Assembly (NCBI RefSeq): GCF_039729015.1
Contig: NZ_CP155792.1
Span: forward strand, 950,001-1,014,000
Length of the DNA: 64,000 nt
Reading direction: 5' to 3'
From: Blastococcus sp. HT6-30
Lineage (GTDB): Bacteria > Actinomycetota > Actinomycetes > Mycobacteriales > Geodermatophilaceae
In this document: positions 8,311-17,357 of the stretch, piece after piece
How the letters are laid out: the number at the start of each line of letters is the position of its first letter
How positions within the stretch are numbered: position 1 is the first letter of the stretch
Program-made: the position numbers and the translations under genes
Notes under the pieces: generated by a model
Told to the model about the DNA's origin: nothing
The model's input: the letters and a program-made list of their open reading frames with translations, nothing else
The model's database searches: none

Positions 8311-9627
8311 CTACTTCGTGGGCCGCAGCGCGCGGGCGGCTTCCTGCAGCTGCGCCGCCAGCGCCGCCCGCAGGCTGTCCGCAGTGCTGCGGATCCCGGT
8401 CAGCGCGCGCTCGGCGGCACCGGTGTGCTTCGTGACCTCGTCGAAACGGGACAGAAGCTGGACCCCATGACCGATCGCGGTCTGGGCCCGACCCAGATCG
8501 ACCGCCGGATCACCGTCACTCTGTGCCGTCGCCAGGAGGGTGAGCTCTCGGACGACGGCGAGCACCAGCCGGAGCAGCTCAGGGTCGTCGGCGGAGACGA
8601 CCCAGGCGTTCGGGTCAACCCGGTGGAATCGGCCTGGCCCCGGAACCTGGTCCGGCGTCGGAACGACCGCCAGGGCGGCCTGCGCACGACGGACTCGCAT
8701 GGCGTCAGCCAGTTCCTCTCGGTGCTGACGCGCGGTGAGCGCCCTGGCCCGCCGCTTCGCCTCGATGGCGATCGTCGGCTGGTTGGAGCCGGACGACAGC
8801 ACGCGGACGACGACGTCCCCGGTCTTCCGGGTGGTGCCGGCTCCCGGGTGGGCACCGACGTGCTCGACGCAGTCGCCGGTCGCCTTCGCCCACTCGTCGA
8901 CGATGTCGGCGACGGCGTCCTCGAAGTCCTTCCCCGCGGCACTGGACTTGCTGCGCGCGGCGGCCTGGGCCTGATCGGCCTGTACCAGCGCGCGCACCGC
9001 GGCGAGTCCTTCGACCAGTTCCCGCCGGGTGTTCTCGACGGTCGCGGTGAGATCCCGGCGCAACGCCGCGATCGGCGAGCTGGGGTTCTCGGTGCTGACG
9101 ACGCTGCGCACCTCGGCGGTGTGCGAACGCAGGACGCGTTCGAGCTGGGCCAGCGCCTCGGCCTGCGCCGTTGCGACGGACTGCCGGACGGCCTCGCGGA
9201 CGTTCCCCGCGCCGCCGGCGAGTACGGCGGTCAGGCCCTGCTCGATCCGGGTGGGGAGCGCGGCCAGCACGTCCGTGGCGGCCTGCCGGGTGGCGGCTTC
9301 GGTAGCGTCCACCCGAGCAAGTAGGCCATCGAGCTGCGCGACGGTGGCCGTCGCGCGTGCCCGCACTGCCTCGTCGAAGCCCGCGAGGGCGCGCTCCATC
9401 ACCGCGGTGGTGTCGCCGGTGCTGCGCTGCAGCCGGCCGGCGATCATCCCGATGACGACGGCGGTGGCGACGTCGTCGGCCAGCGCCGCGGGCCCGTGCT
9501 CGGCGAGCACATGGCGGGCGAGCGCGACCGTCTCCGGATGCGTGACCCGCAGATGCTGGATCTCGAGCACGTCGCCGTGGACCGCGACGCCCCCGGAGCG
9601 GGACCGCTGAACGGGCATGGCGGTCAT
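8311..9627 (-). CDS. Coiled-coil protein with PD-(D/E)XK-like C-terminal domain
   Basis: The 438-aa protein has about 220 residues of Ala-rich helix predicted to be coiled coil, followed by a globular domain. In that domain, GKDFEDAVADIV near residue 225, KTGDVVV near 265 and IAIEAKRR near 285 give the E...D...ExK order of PD-(D/E)XK nucleases. The architecture is similar to RmuC-type proteins (coiled coil plus restriction-like fold), though I see no clear RmuC signature. Its ATG overlaps the stop of the preceding small gene by 4 bp (9624-9627), so the two are translationally coupled. Its place between Avs-like and Wadjet genes suggests a defence or DNA-repair role; that is inference. Confidence 0.6.
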   Translation of the reverse strand: MTAMPVQRSRSGGVAVHGDVLEIQHLRVTHPETVALARHVLAEHGPAALADDVATAVVIGMIAGRLQRSTGDTTAVMERALAGFDEAVRARATATVAQLDGLLARVDATEAATRQAATDVLAALPTRIEQGLTAVLAGGAGNVREAVRQSVATAQAEALAQLERVLRSHTAEVRSVVSTENPSSPIAALRRDLTATVENTRRELVEGLAAVRALVQADQAQAAARSKSSAAGKDFEDAVADIVDEWAKATGDCVEHVGAHPGAGTTRKTGDVVVRVLSSGSNQPTIAIEAKRRARALTARQHREELADAMRVRRAQAALAVVPTPDQVPGPGRFHRVDPNAWVVSADDPELLRLVLAVVRELTLLATAQSDGDPAVDLGRAQTAIGHGVQLLSRFDEVTKHTGAAERALTGIRSTADSLRAALAAQLQEAARALRPTK

Positions 9628-9998
9628 CGCGCCTCCTCCGTCAGCAGAACCAGCTGCCCGATCGAGATGGGCAGGCCGTCCGAGATCCGCCGGCAGACCA
9701 CACAGTCCGACGACGGTGTGACGGCGTCACCGGAGTGCTCGGCCTCGACCAGGGCGACGTGCAGGTCTCCCTGCAGCGCCTGCCAGGCCGCCGGGTACCG
9801 GGCCTCCAGAGCGTGCTCGATGCCGGCGAGCGCGTCGGCGAGCTCCAGCTCATCGGCGCCGCCGTGCGCCTGCGCGGCGATGTACCGGGCGCCGAGGGCT
9901 CGCCACACGGCGAGCAGTCGGCGCAGGTCGCGGTCGCGATGGGCGGCGTCTCCGGGGAGCCGCCGCGCCGGGACCGAGCGGATGGATTGGTATGACAC
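9624..9998 (-). CDS. Small hypothetical protein coupled to the nuclease-like gene
   Basis: I choose GTG 9998, preceded by GGAGGG at good spacing, giving 124 aa (MSYQSIRS...). The protein is mostly helical (ALAGIEHALEARYPAAWQAL) with a single CVVC pair near residue 100, and has no recognisable domain. The stop overlaps the start of the next gene by 4 bp, so both products are probably made together and may form a complex. The promoter must lie in the 280-bp region shared divergently with jetA. Confidence 0.55.
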   Translation of the reverse strand: MSYQSIRSVPARRLPGDAAHRDRDLRRLLAVWRALGARYIAAQAHGGADELELADALAGIEHALEARYPAAWQALQGDLHVALVEAEHSGDAVTPSSDCVVCRRISDGLPISIGQLVLLTEEAR

Positions 9999-10282
9999 GG
10001 GACCCTCCATGGGTCGCCGCGGCGCGGAGGACGACCCCCCCGCTGTCCCGCGGGGGTGGCTCACGTCCACCGCGGCGTCACCGTGGGGGCGTGGCGGACG
10101 GGCGCAAGCCCTGGTCGTGAGCAGGAGCTCGGGGTGCTGACTGAGCACCCACGTCAGGCCGACCACACCCGCGCCCATCGCGACCGGTGCGTCTAGGTGG
10201 CTGGTCTGTCGGTGTCGCGTGCTTCACTCCCGCCCACCACCGCTCCGGAACCGGCCGGGGCCGGAGGCTGCAGCAGCCAGCG

Positions 10283-11950
10283 ATGCAGAAGGCGAGGGAT
10301 GGTGTGGAGACTGAGGCAGCGGGCGGCGACAGTCCTGACGGCCACCCGAACGGCAACCCTCCAGACGGCGACGAGCTTGATCGGCTCCATCTGTACCGGT
10401 ATGCGACCGCTGACGACCCGCAAATCCGTGAGCAGTACATCGCCATCATGCGGCTGTTCACTGAGACGCTGCTGACCGACCTGTCCGCCGCCGAGGTTGC
10501 TGAGCAGCTCACCGCCCGCGGAACGGCCGTCCCCGCCGACGACGTCGAGGACCGCTGCCGGTCCCTGGAGGCGTGGGGCAACTTGGTGCGGTCGGTACGC
10601 GACGCCCGCGTCGCCACCGTCGCCGACTACATGCGCTCCCGCTCCCGGTACCAGGTGTCCAAGCTCGGCGGACGGGTGCACCGGCAGGTCGACGAGCTGC
10701 TGCGCGCGACCACCGGCGTCCGCGACGTCGCCCGCGAGATGCTCGGCGGGATGGTCGCCAACCTCGACCGGATCATCGCCCTGACCGAAGGGCCGGCCCC
10801 GGTGGCCGCTGACGACCTCGCCGCCGAGGTGTCCGCGCTCTTCGTCGCGCAGCGGCTGTTCAACGAGAGCGCCACCGACTTCTACGCCTACCTCAACGGC
10901 GTCCTGTCCCGCTACGACCTCGCCGCCGACGAGTACGCCGGGTTCAAGGAGCTGCTGCTGAACTACGTTGGGCTGATCAGCGCCGACGTCGCCCGGCACG
11001 CCCCGGCGGTGACCTCCCGGATGGCCCGCCTCGAGCCCCTGCTGCCCACCGTGCTGGCCGCACTGGACACGCAGCCGACGCTGACCAACGCCGACGGCTC
11101 CGCCGCCGAGCGCCTGCCCGGCCGCAGCCGTGAGGACTGGGAGGAGTTCGCCGCCTGGTACGACGGGCGCAGCGGCCGCTCCGGCCCGCACCAGCTGCGT
11201 GCCGCCGCCGGACAGGCCCTCGCCCAGCTACTGACCAACGCCCGGCGGATGCTGTCCGCGTCCGGCACCGGGGTGTCTCGGCGCACCGACCTGCTCAAGC
11301 TCGCCGGCTGGTTCGCCGAGGCCGACGCCGACACCGCGCACCGTCTCTTCGCCGCCACCTACGGCGCCTACCCCGCCCGGCACCTCGTGCTTGGCCCGGA
11401 GGAGAGCAGTGGCCGCGACGGCGCGACCACCTCCTGGTGGGACGCCGACCCGGTTGACGTGCCGGTCGCGCTGCGCGAGCGCGGCGACCGCGCCGCCCGC
11501 GGCCGCACCTCGCGCGTCCCGGACATCTCCGCCGACCGGGAGGAGATGCTCGCCGAGGCCCGCGCGGAGGCCGAGCGGCTGCAGGCGGCCGCCGCCGAGC
11601 TCACCGCCGCGGGTCGCCTGGACGGCCGCCGGCTGCACCCCGCTGCCCGCGACCTGGTCCTCGACCGGCTCGGGGAGGCGCTGGCCGCCGGGCAGGACGC
11701 CGCCGAGCCGGTCGAGTGGACCGACACCGACCTCGGGTTCGTCCTGCACGGCGTGCCCAGTCCAGGCCGGTCGACCCGGATCAGCGCCGAGGACGGTGAC
11801 CTCGTCGTCGACGGCCTCACGCTCACCGTCGTCCCGCTGGCCGACGCGGCGGGCGCCTACGAGCCGGAGTACGGCGCCGGGGAGGACGGCGCGCAAGGCG
11901 ACGGGTCGGATGGCACCGAGACCGACGGCGTCGCGGCGGGCGGGCGATGA
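10283..11950 (+). CDS. jetA: Wadjet JetA (TIGR02677-like, kleisin-type subunit)
   Basis: First gene of a four-gene operon in the fixed type I Wadjet order A-B-C-D. JetA is the MukF/kleisin-like subunit that bridges the two heads of the SMC protein JetC. The sequence is helical and rich in Ala/Asp/Arg, with RLHLYRYATADDPQIREQYIAIM near the N-terminus as in TIGR02677 proteins. Start choice is uncertain: ATG 10283 (555 aa) or GTG 10304, which has the better ribosome site GGCGAGGG; upstream GTG 10187 is unlikely. The last four bases overlap the start of jetB. Wadjet complexes recognise and cleave small circular DNA, limiting plasmid transformation. Confidence 0.85.
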   Translation: MQKARDGVETEAAGGDSPDGHPNGNPPDGDELDRLHLYRYATADDPQIREQYIAIMRLFTETLLTDLSAAEVAEQLTARGTAVPADDVEDRCRSLEAWGNLVRSVRDARVATVADYMRSRSRYQVSKLGGRVHRQVDELLRATTGVRDVAREMLGGMVANLDRIIALTEGPAPVAADDLAAEVSALFVAQRLFNESATDFYAYLNGVLSRYDLAADEYAGFKELLLNYVGLISADVARHAPAVTSRMARLEPLLPTVLAALDTQPTLTNADGSAAERLPGRSREDWEEFAAWYDGRSGRSGPHQLRAAAGQALAQLLTNARRMLSASGTGVSRRTDLLKLAGWFAEADADTAHRLFAATYGAYPARHLVLGPEESSGRDGATTSWWDADPVDVPVALRERGDRAARGRTSRVPDISADREEMLAEARAEAERLQAAAAELTAAGRLDGRRLHPAARDLVLDRLGEALAAGQDAAEPVEWTDTDLGFVLHGVPSPGRSTRISAEDGDLVVDGLTLTVVPLADAAGAYEPEYGAGEDGAQGDGSDGTETDGVAAGGR

Positions 11951-13164
11951 CCGCGCCGATGGCGGCCCGGGATGCCGCCGAACGCCGTGACGCCGCACGG
12001 GCGCTGCTGCGCGCTCCGTTCCTCACCAGCGAGTCCGAGGCCCTCCCGCTGGTCCGCCGGCACGCGGCCGCGCTGAAGACCACGTTCGCCACCTGGCTGG
12101 GCTACACCCTCTACGTCGAGCCGAGCTTCGCGCGGCTGCTCAAGACCCCCCTGTCCGGCGACGCGCCGCTGCGTCCCGCCCGCCGCTCCTCCGGCGGGGA
12201 GTTTGCGCCCCGCACCTACGCCTACCTGGCGCTGCTGTCCGCGGCGTTGCTCGCCCCGGAGACCGGCGACCAGATCCTCATCTCGGCACTCATCGAGCAG
12301 GTCCGGGCCGACGCCGCCACCGCGAAGGTCACCCTGGACGACACCTGGTCCGAGCAGCGCAACCTCGTCGCCGCGGTCCGCCAGCTCATCGTCTGGGGCG
12401 TGCTGGAGGAGACCGACGGCAGCGTCACCGGCTGGACCGACCGGCACGAGGAGGCGCTGCTCGGCGTCCGCCGGCAGATGCTGCCGCACATGCTCGCTCG
12501 GCCGCTGGCCCATGACACCGCCGCCGACCTGCTGGCCGCCGATCCCGACGTCGTGGAGCAGCCCCGCCGCAGCCTGCGGCGCAAGCTGGTGGAGAACCCG
12601 CTGGTCCGCCGCGAGGACCTCACCGACGCCGAACGCGACGTGCTGTCCCGCGAACGCACCGAGCTCGCCCGCGTCCTCGACGAGACGTTCGGGCTGGTGC
12701 TGGAGGTCCGCGCCGAAGGAGCGCTGGCCTACGACCCCGACCGCGAGGTCACCGACTTGGAGTTCCCCGGCGCGGCCACCGTCCGGCAGGCCGCGCTGCT
12801 CACCGTCGACGAGCTGCTCACCCGGCACCGCCCGCGGGCCGGGGTCACCGCGACCGTCGACGGGCGGACCGTGCCCGGCCTGGCCTGCCCGTGGGACGAG
12901 GTCGGCGAGGTCGTCGCCACGCTGGCCGAACGGCACAACAAGGCCTGGGGAGCCGACCTCGTCGCCGACCCCGACCGGCTCCGGGACGACGTCGTCGACA
13001 CGCTCACCGCGATCGGCCTCGCCGTCACCACCGGCGATGCCCTCGTGCTGCACCCCGCCGCCGCCCGGCACCGCGCCACCGTCACGCAGAGCCCGCCGAA
13101 GACCCGCGCCCAGACCCGCCTTACCAGCGACCAGCCGGACCTGTTCAGCCAGGAGACGTCATGA
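11947..13164 (+). CDS. jetB: Wadjet JetB (TIGR02678-like, KITE-type subunit)
   Basis: This 405-aa protein overlaps jetA (ATGA at 11947) and jetC (ATGA at 13161). Features that fit TIGR02678/JetB are the N-terminal helical segment RDAAERRDAARALLRAPFL, the central tandem winged-helix region (AVRQLIVWGVLEETDGSVTG) and a C-terminal half with ALLTVDELL and DLVADPDRLRDDVVDTL. JetB is the MukE-like KITE subunit that binds JetA and DNA. Length agrees with family members. No disruption is seen, so the operon looks functional. Confidence 0.85.
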   Translation: MTAPMAARDAAERRDAARALLRAPFLTSESEALPLVRRHAAALKTTFATWLGYTLYVEPSFARLLKTPLSGDAPLRPARRSSGGEFAPRTYAYLALLSAALLAPETGDQILISALIEQVRADAATAKVTLDDTWSEQRNLVAAVRQLIVWGVLEETDGSVTGWTDRHEEALLGVRRQMLPHMLARPLAHDTAADLLAADPDVVEQPRRSLRRKLVENPLVRREDLTDAERDVLSRERTELARVLDETFGLVLEVRAEGALAYDPDREVTDLEFPGAATVRQAALLTVDELLTRHRPRAGVTATVDGRTVPGLACPWDEVGEVVATLAERHNKAWGADLVADPDRLRDDVVDTLTAIGLAVTTGDALVLHPAAARHRATVTQSPPKTRAQTRLTSDQPDLFSQETS

Positions 13165-16100
13165 CCGCCACCCTGCCCCTGCCGGCCGACGACCTCGGCG
13201 CGATGCCGATCAAGCGGTACGACAGCCGGTGGCGGCTGCACCGCGGCGGCATCGTCAACGTCTGGTTCTACTACGACGAGCAGTTCACCTGCTCCGGCGG
13301 GCGGATCATCTGGCGAGGCACGAACGGCGCCGGCAAGAGCCGCGCGCTGGAGATGCTGCTGCCGTTCCTGCTCGACGCCGACCGGCGCAACATCGACGTG
13401 ACCGGTGCCAAGAAGGTCCGTCTCGAGGACCTGATGAGCCACGGCGCCGGCGAGCAGACCAACCGCGCCGGCTATGTGTGGCTCGAGCTCGAGGGCGAAG
13501 CCGACGGCGGCGGCCGGGAGCACCTCACCCTGGGCGCGTTCCTCCGCTTCTCGAAGGCCACCGCCGAGGCAAAGGCGTGGTACTTCGTCACCCCGCTGCG
13601 GGTCGGCACCGACCTGCCGCTGCTCGGTGCCGACCGGGACCCGCTGTCCCGCGAGCGGCTCACCGAGCTCGTCGGCGCCGACCGGATCACCGACAAGGCC
13701 GAGACCCACCGGGAGCGGGTCCGCGCCCAGGTGTTCGGCCTGACCGGCGAGTCCGCCCAGGAGCGGTACGCCGGGCTGCTGCAGCTGCTGCACGTCCTGC
13801 GCAACCCCAACGTGGGCAACCGCATCGAGGCCGGGCAGCTGCCCGAGCTGATCTCCGACGCGCTGCCGCCGCTGTCGGAGGTCGCCCTCGCCGACGCCGG
13901 CCAGCAGCTCGACGGCCTGTCGGAGACCCGCGCCACCCAGCAGGCCCTGGAGCAGGACGAACGGCACGTCGCCGCCTTCTTCGACACCTACCGCCGCTAC
14001 GGCGCCGGTGTCCTGCTCGGCGCCGGACAGGACGCCCGGCAGGCCGCCGAGAGCGCCCGGGCCGCGACCGCGCACGCCCGCCGCGAGGCCGACACCCACA
14101 CCCGGCTCCGCGCCTTGCACGCGGAGGCCTCCGCCGAGCTGACCGAGCTGACCGACCGCAAGGACGCGCTCGACGGCACCATCACCGGCATCCGCGGCTC
14201 CCAGGCCTACCGGGACGCCGCCGCCCTCGACGCCGTCGAACGGCGGGTGGCCGCCCAGCGGGACGGCGCCGCCGGCCTGCTGCGGTCGGCCGGATCGGCC
14301 CGGGACCACGAGACTACCCTCGTCGCCACCGCCGACGGCCGCGCCGAGGAAGCCGCCGCGGCCGCCGGGCACGCCGCGACAGCCCTGGAGGAGGCGCAGG
14401 CCGGCCTGCACGCCGCCGGCATGGCCGGCGACGTGCTGCCCGCGGTCGCCGCCGTCCGTATTGACGACGCCCCGGCGGTGACCGACCCGGTGCGCACCGA
14501 CCCGGACGCCGACCCCGTGCCCACCGCCCGCCCGGTCCCGAGGCGCCTCACCGTCACCCCCACCGATCCGCGCGCCGCCGCGGACGCCACCCGGCGTGTC
14601 CAGCAGGCCGCCGACCACCGCGCCGCCCAGGCCGGTGACCGGCTCGACACCGCCCGCCGGCTGCGCACCGACCTGGACCACGCCGAACGTGCCGACACCG
14701 CCGCCGAGGACGCCGCCCGGGCCGCAGAGGAGTCCGCGGCCGAGGCCGACACCGCCGCCGACGCCCGGGACGCCGCCGCGACCGCCCTTTCCGACGCCTG
14801 GCGGCGGTGGACCACCGACGTCCGGACGACCGACCTGCTCGGCGATGTCGCCTGGGACGCCACTCCCGCCGGGCCGCTGCTGGCCGACCTCGCGGCCCTG
14901 ACCGGCGACGGCCCGGTCGACGTCGCCGAGCTCGACCGCGCCGCCGACGCCGCCGCCGGACCGGCGCAGCAGCGGCTCGCCGACGCCCGCGCCGACCTGC
15001 GCCACCGGCAGGAGGAGGCCGACTGGCTGCGCGCCGACCTCGACGCGCAGGCCGACGAGCTGCGCCGGGAACACGACCCCGAGCCGGCCAACCCGCCGTG
15101 GCAGACCGCCGCGCCGGCCGGCGCCGTGCCGATGTGGCGGGCGCTGGACTTCGCCGACCCCGCGCTGCCCGACGACCGCAAGGGAGCACTCGAGGGCGCG
15201 CTGCACGCCGCCGGGCTGCTCACCGCGACGCTCACCGCGGACGGCGCGGTCACCGCCGCCGACGGGCAGGTCCTGCTCATCACCGCCGGACCGGTCGCCG
15301 ACCGGCCGCTGAGCACCCAGCTGGTCGCCGACCCGAGCAGCGCGGCCGATCCGGCCACCGTCACCGCCGTACTCGACCGCATCGCCGTCGGTGACGACGG
15401 GCACCCGGTGTGGATCGCCGACGACGGCTCCTGGGGCAACGGGCCACTGTGCGGCCGCCACCCCGCGCCGTCCGCGCGGCACATCGGCGCGGTCGCGCGG
15501 GCCGCGCACCGCGCCACGCGGCTGGAGGAGATCGCCGCCGCGCTCGGCGAACTCACCCGCGCCGACGCGGCCCGCGCCGCCGAGTGCACCGAGCTCGACG
15601 AGCGCAGGGGGGCCCTGGCTGCCCACCTGCGCACCGCACCGCGCAGCGCCGCCCTGACCCGCGCCCGCGCAGACGCCGCCGCCGCGGACGCCCGCGCCAC
15701 CCGCGACGAGCGGACCGCGGAGGCGGCCCGCGTCCGCGCCCGGCAGCTGCGCACCGCCTGGACCGCCGCCCACGACCAGCACGTCGAGGCCTGCCGCGCG
15801 TTCGGGCTGCCCACCGACGTCGAGGCCCTCGCCGAGGTCCGCACCGACGCCGGGACCGCGGCCCGGGCCTGCCACCGGCTCGCCGGCCGGCTCGCCGAGC
15901 TCGCCGCCGCCGCCGACCGGCACGGCGCCGCCCTCGCCGCCGCCGCGGCCACCGGCGACCGGCGGCGCCGCGCCGAGACCGACGCCGAGGACGCGTGGAG
16001 CACCTGGCGCGCCGCGGACGCCGAGGTCGCGGCGCTGCGCGCCAGCGTCGGCGCCGAGGCGACCACCATCCGCGACCGGCTGGCCGCGGCCGAGACCGAG

Positions 16101-17357
16101 CTGAAGGATGTCTGTGCGGCACTGCGCGAAGCCGACCAGGCCGCCGACGACCTCGGCCGCCGCGTGGCGACCGCCCAGGCCAACGCCGAGCACGCCGAGC
16201 AGTCCGCAGCGGCCGGGCGCGGCGACATGGCCGCCGCCGTCGCCCGCCTCCGCGGCATCGCCGGCTTGCGGGGGCTGGCCACCGCCGCCCTCGCCGACGG
16301 CCGGCCGCTGCCCGACCTGCCGGCCGCCGACCCCGCCGGCACGACCCCGGCGGACGTCGACGCCGCGATCCGCGCCCTGGAGGCCGCGGTCGACAGCAGC
16401 GGCGCGGCCGTGGACACCACCGCGGTGCTGCGCGCACAGCAGAACCTCGAACGCGACCTGCAGGGCACCTTCGACGTGTTCGCCACCGACACCGGCGGCG
16501 TGTGGCTGTTCGACCTCGTCGACGCCACCGGCACGCACACCGTGGCCTCTGGACACGACATGCTGCGCCGCCGGACCGTCGAAGGCCGCAAGGCGCTGAC
16601 CGAGCGGGAACGGGCCGTGTTCACCGACTTCGTCCTCGGCGGGGTTGCCGCCGAGCTGCAGCAACGCCTCGCGCTGGCCAGCGGGCTCATCGACGCGATG
16701 AACGCCAGCCTGGACACCATCCGCACCTCGCACGGCATCGGCGTACGGATCACGTGGAACCTCGCGGTCGAGCCCGACAGCCCGCTGGCCCGCATCCGCG
16801 ACCTCGTCACCCTCGCCGGCGAGGTGCGTACCCCCGAGCAGGACGCCGAGCTGATCGAGCTGATCACCGCCCGCGTCGAGGAGTACATCGCCCTCGACCC
16901 GACCGCCGGGTACGCCACCCACCTCAAGGCCGCACTGGACTACCGCGCCTGGCACGAGGTCGTGCCGCTGATCCTCGGACCCGCAGCGGGACAGCGCCGC
17001 ACGATCAGCCGCCGCTCCAAGCTGTCCGAGGGCGAGACGCGGTTCGTCTCTTACGTCACCCTGTTCGCCGCCGTCGACGCCTACCTCTCCGGGCTGCCCG
17101 ACACCTCCCGGGCGCTGCGGCTGATCGTCCTCGACGACGCCTTCGCGAAGGTCGACAACCGCACCATCGGTGTCCTCATGGGGCTGCTGGTCCGGCTCGA
17201 CATCGACTTCGCGATGACCGGGCACGGGCTGTGGGGGACGTATCCGCAGGTGCCGGCGCTGGACATCTATGAGGTCCGCCGCCGGGAGGGCAGGCCGGCG
17301 GTCACGACCCACGTGTACTGGGACGGGCGCGTCCGGCACCTGCGGCCCGCCGGATGA
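13161..17357 (+). CDS. jetC: Wadjet JetC (TIGR02680-like SMC/MukB-type ATPase)
   Basis: ATG 13161 overlaps the jetB stop, giving 1398 aa. The Walker A GTNGAGKS is near residue 53; the C-terminal head has the ABC signature LSEGE near 1288 and Walker B LIVLDDAFAKVD near 1320, followed by MTGHGLWGTYP. Between the heads lie about 1000 residues of Ala/Arg/Glu-rich coiled coil broken near 600-800 by a globular hinge-like part. This is the MukB-like SMC motor of type I Wadjet, which extrudes DNA loops to measure circle size. All catalytic motifs are intact. A long open frame on the opposite strand is a GC-skew shadow. Confidence 0.92.
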   Translation: MTATLPLPADDLGAMPIKRYDSRWRLHRGGIVNVWFYYDEQFTCSGGRIIWRGTNGAGKSRALEMLLPFLLDADRRNIDVTGAKKVRLEDLMSHGAGEQTNRAGYVWLELEGEADGGGREHLTLGAFLRFSKATAEAKAWYFVTPLRVGTDLPLLGADRDPLSRERLTELVGADRITDKAETHRERVRAQVFGLTGESAQERYAGLLQLLHVLRNPNVGNRIEAGQLPELISDALPPLSEVALADAGQQLDGLSETRATQQALEQDERHVAAFFDTYRRYGAGVLLGAGQDARQAAESARAATAHARREADTHTRLRALHAEASAELTELTDRKDALDGTITGIRGSQAYRDAAALDAVERRVAAQRDGAAGLLRSAGSARDHETTLVATADGRAEEAAAAAGHAATALEEAQAGLHAAGMAGDVLPAVAAVRIDDAPAVTDPVRTDPDADPVPTARPVPRRLTVTPTDPRAAADATRRVQQAADHRAAQAGDRLDTARRLRTDLDHAERADTAAEDAARAAEESAAEADTAADARDAAATALSDAWRRWTTDVRTTDLLGDVAWDATPAGPLLADLAALTGDGPVDVAELDRAADAAAGPAQQRLADARADLRHRQEEADWLRADLDAQADELRREHDPEPANPPWQTAAPAGAVPMWRALDFADPALPDDRKGALEGALHAAGLLTATLTADGAVTAADGQVLLITAGPVADRPLSTQLVADPSSAADPATVTAVLDRIAVGDDGHPVWIADDGSWGNGPLCGRHPAPSARHIGAVARAAHRATRLEEIAAALGELTRADAARAAECTELDERRGALAAHLRTAPRSAALTRARADAAAADARATRDERTAEAARVRARQLRTAWTAAHDQHVEACRAFGLPTDVEALAEVRTDAGTAARACHRLAGRLAELAAAADRHGAALAAAAATGDRRRRAETDAEDAWSTWRAADAEVAALRASVGAEATTIRDRLAAAETELKDVCAALREADQAADDLGRRVATAQANAEHAEQSAAAGRGDMAAAVARLRGIAGLRGLATAALADGRPLPDLPAADPAGTTPADVDAAIRALEAAVDSSGAAVDTTAVLRAQQNLERDLQGTFDVFATDTGGVWLFDLVDATGTHTVASGHDMLRRRTVEGRKALTERERAVFTDFVLGGVAAELQQRLALASGLIDAMNASLDTIRTSHGIGVRITWNLAVEPDSPLARIRDLVTLAGEVRTPEQDAELIELITARVEEYIALDPTAGYATHLKAALDYRAWHEVVPLILGPAAGQRRTISRRSKLSEGETRFVSYVTLFAAVDAYLSGLPDTSRALRLIVLDDAFAKVDNRTIGVLMGLLVRLDIDFAMTGHGLWGTYPQVPALDIYEVRRREGRPAVTTHVYWDGRVRHLRPAG

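Noticed and set aside
12729-17339. 1536-aa minus-strand open frame opposite jetB/jetC
   Set aside because: Glycine/valine/arginine-rich low-complexity translation that is the mirror of jetC; a GC-skew shadow.
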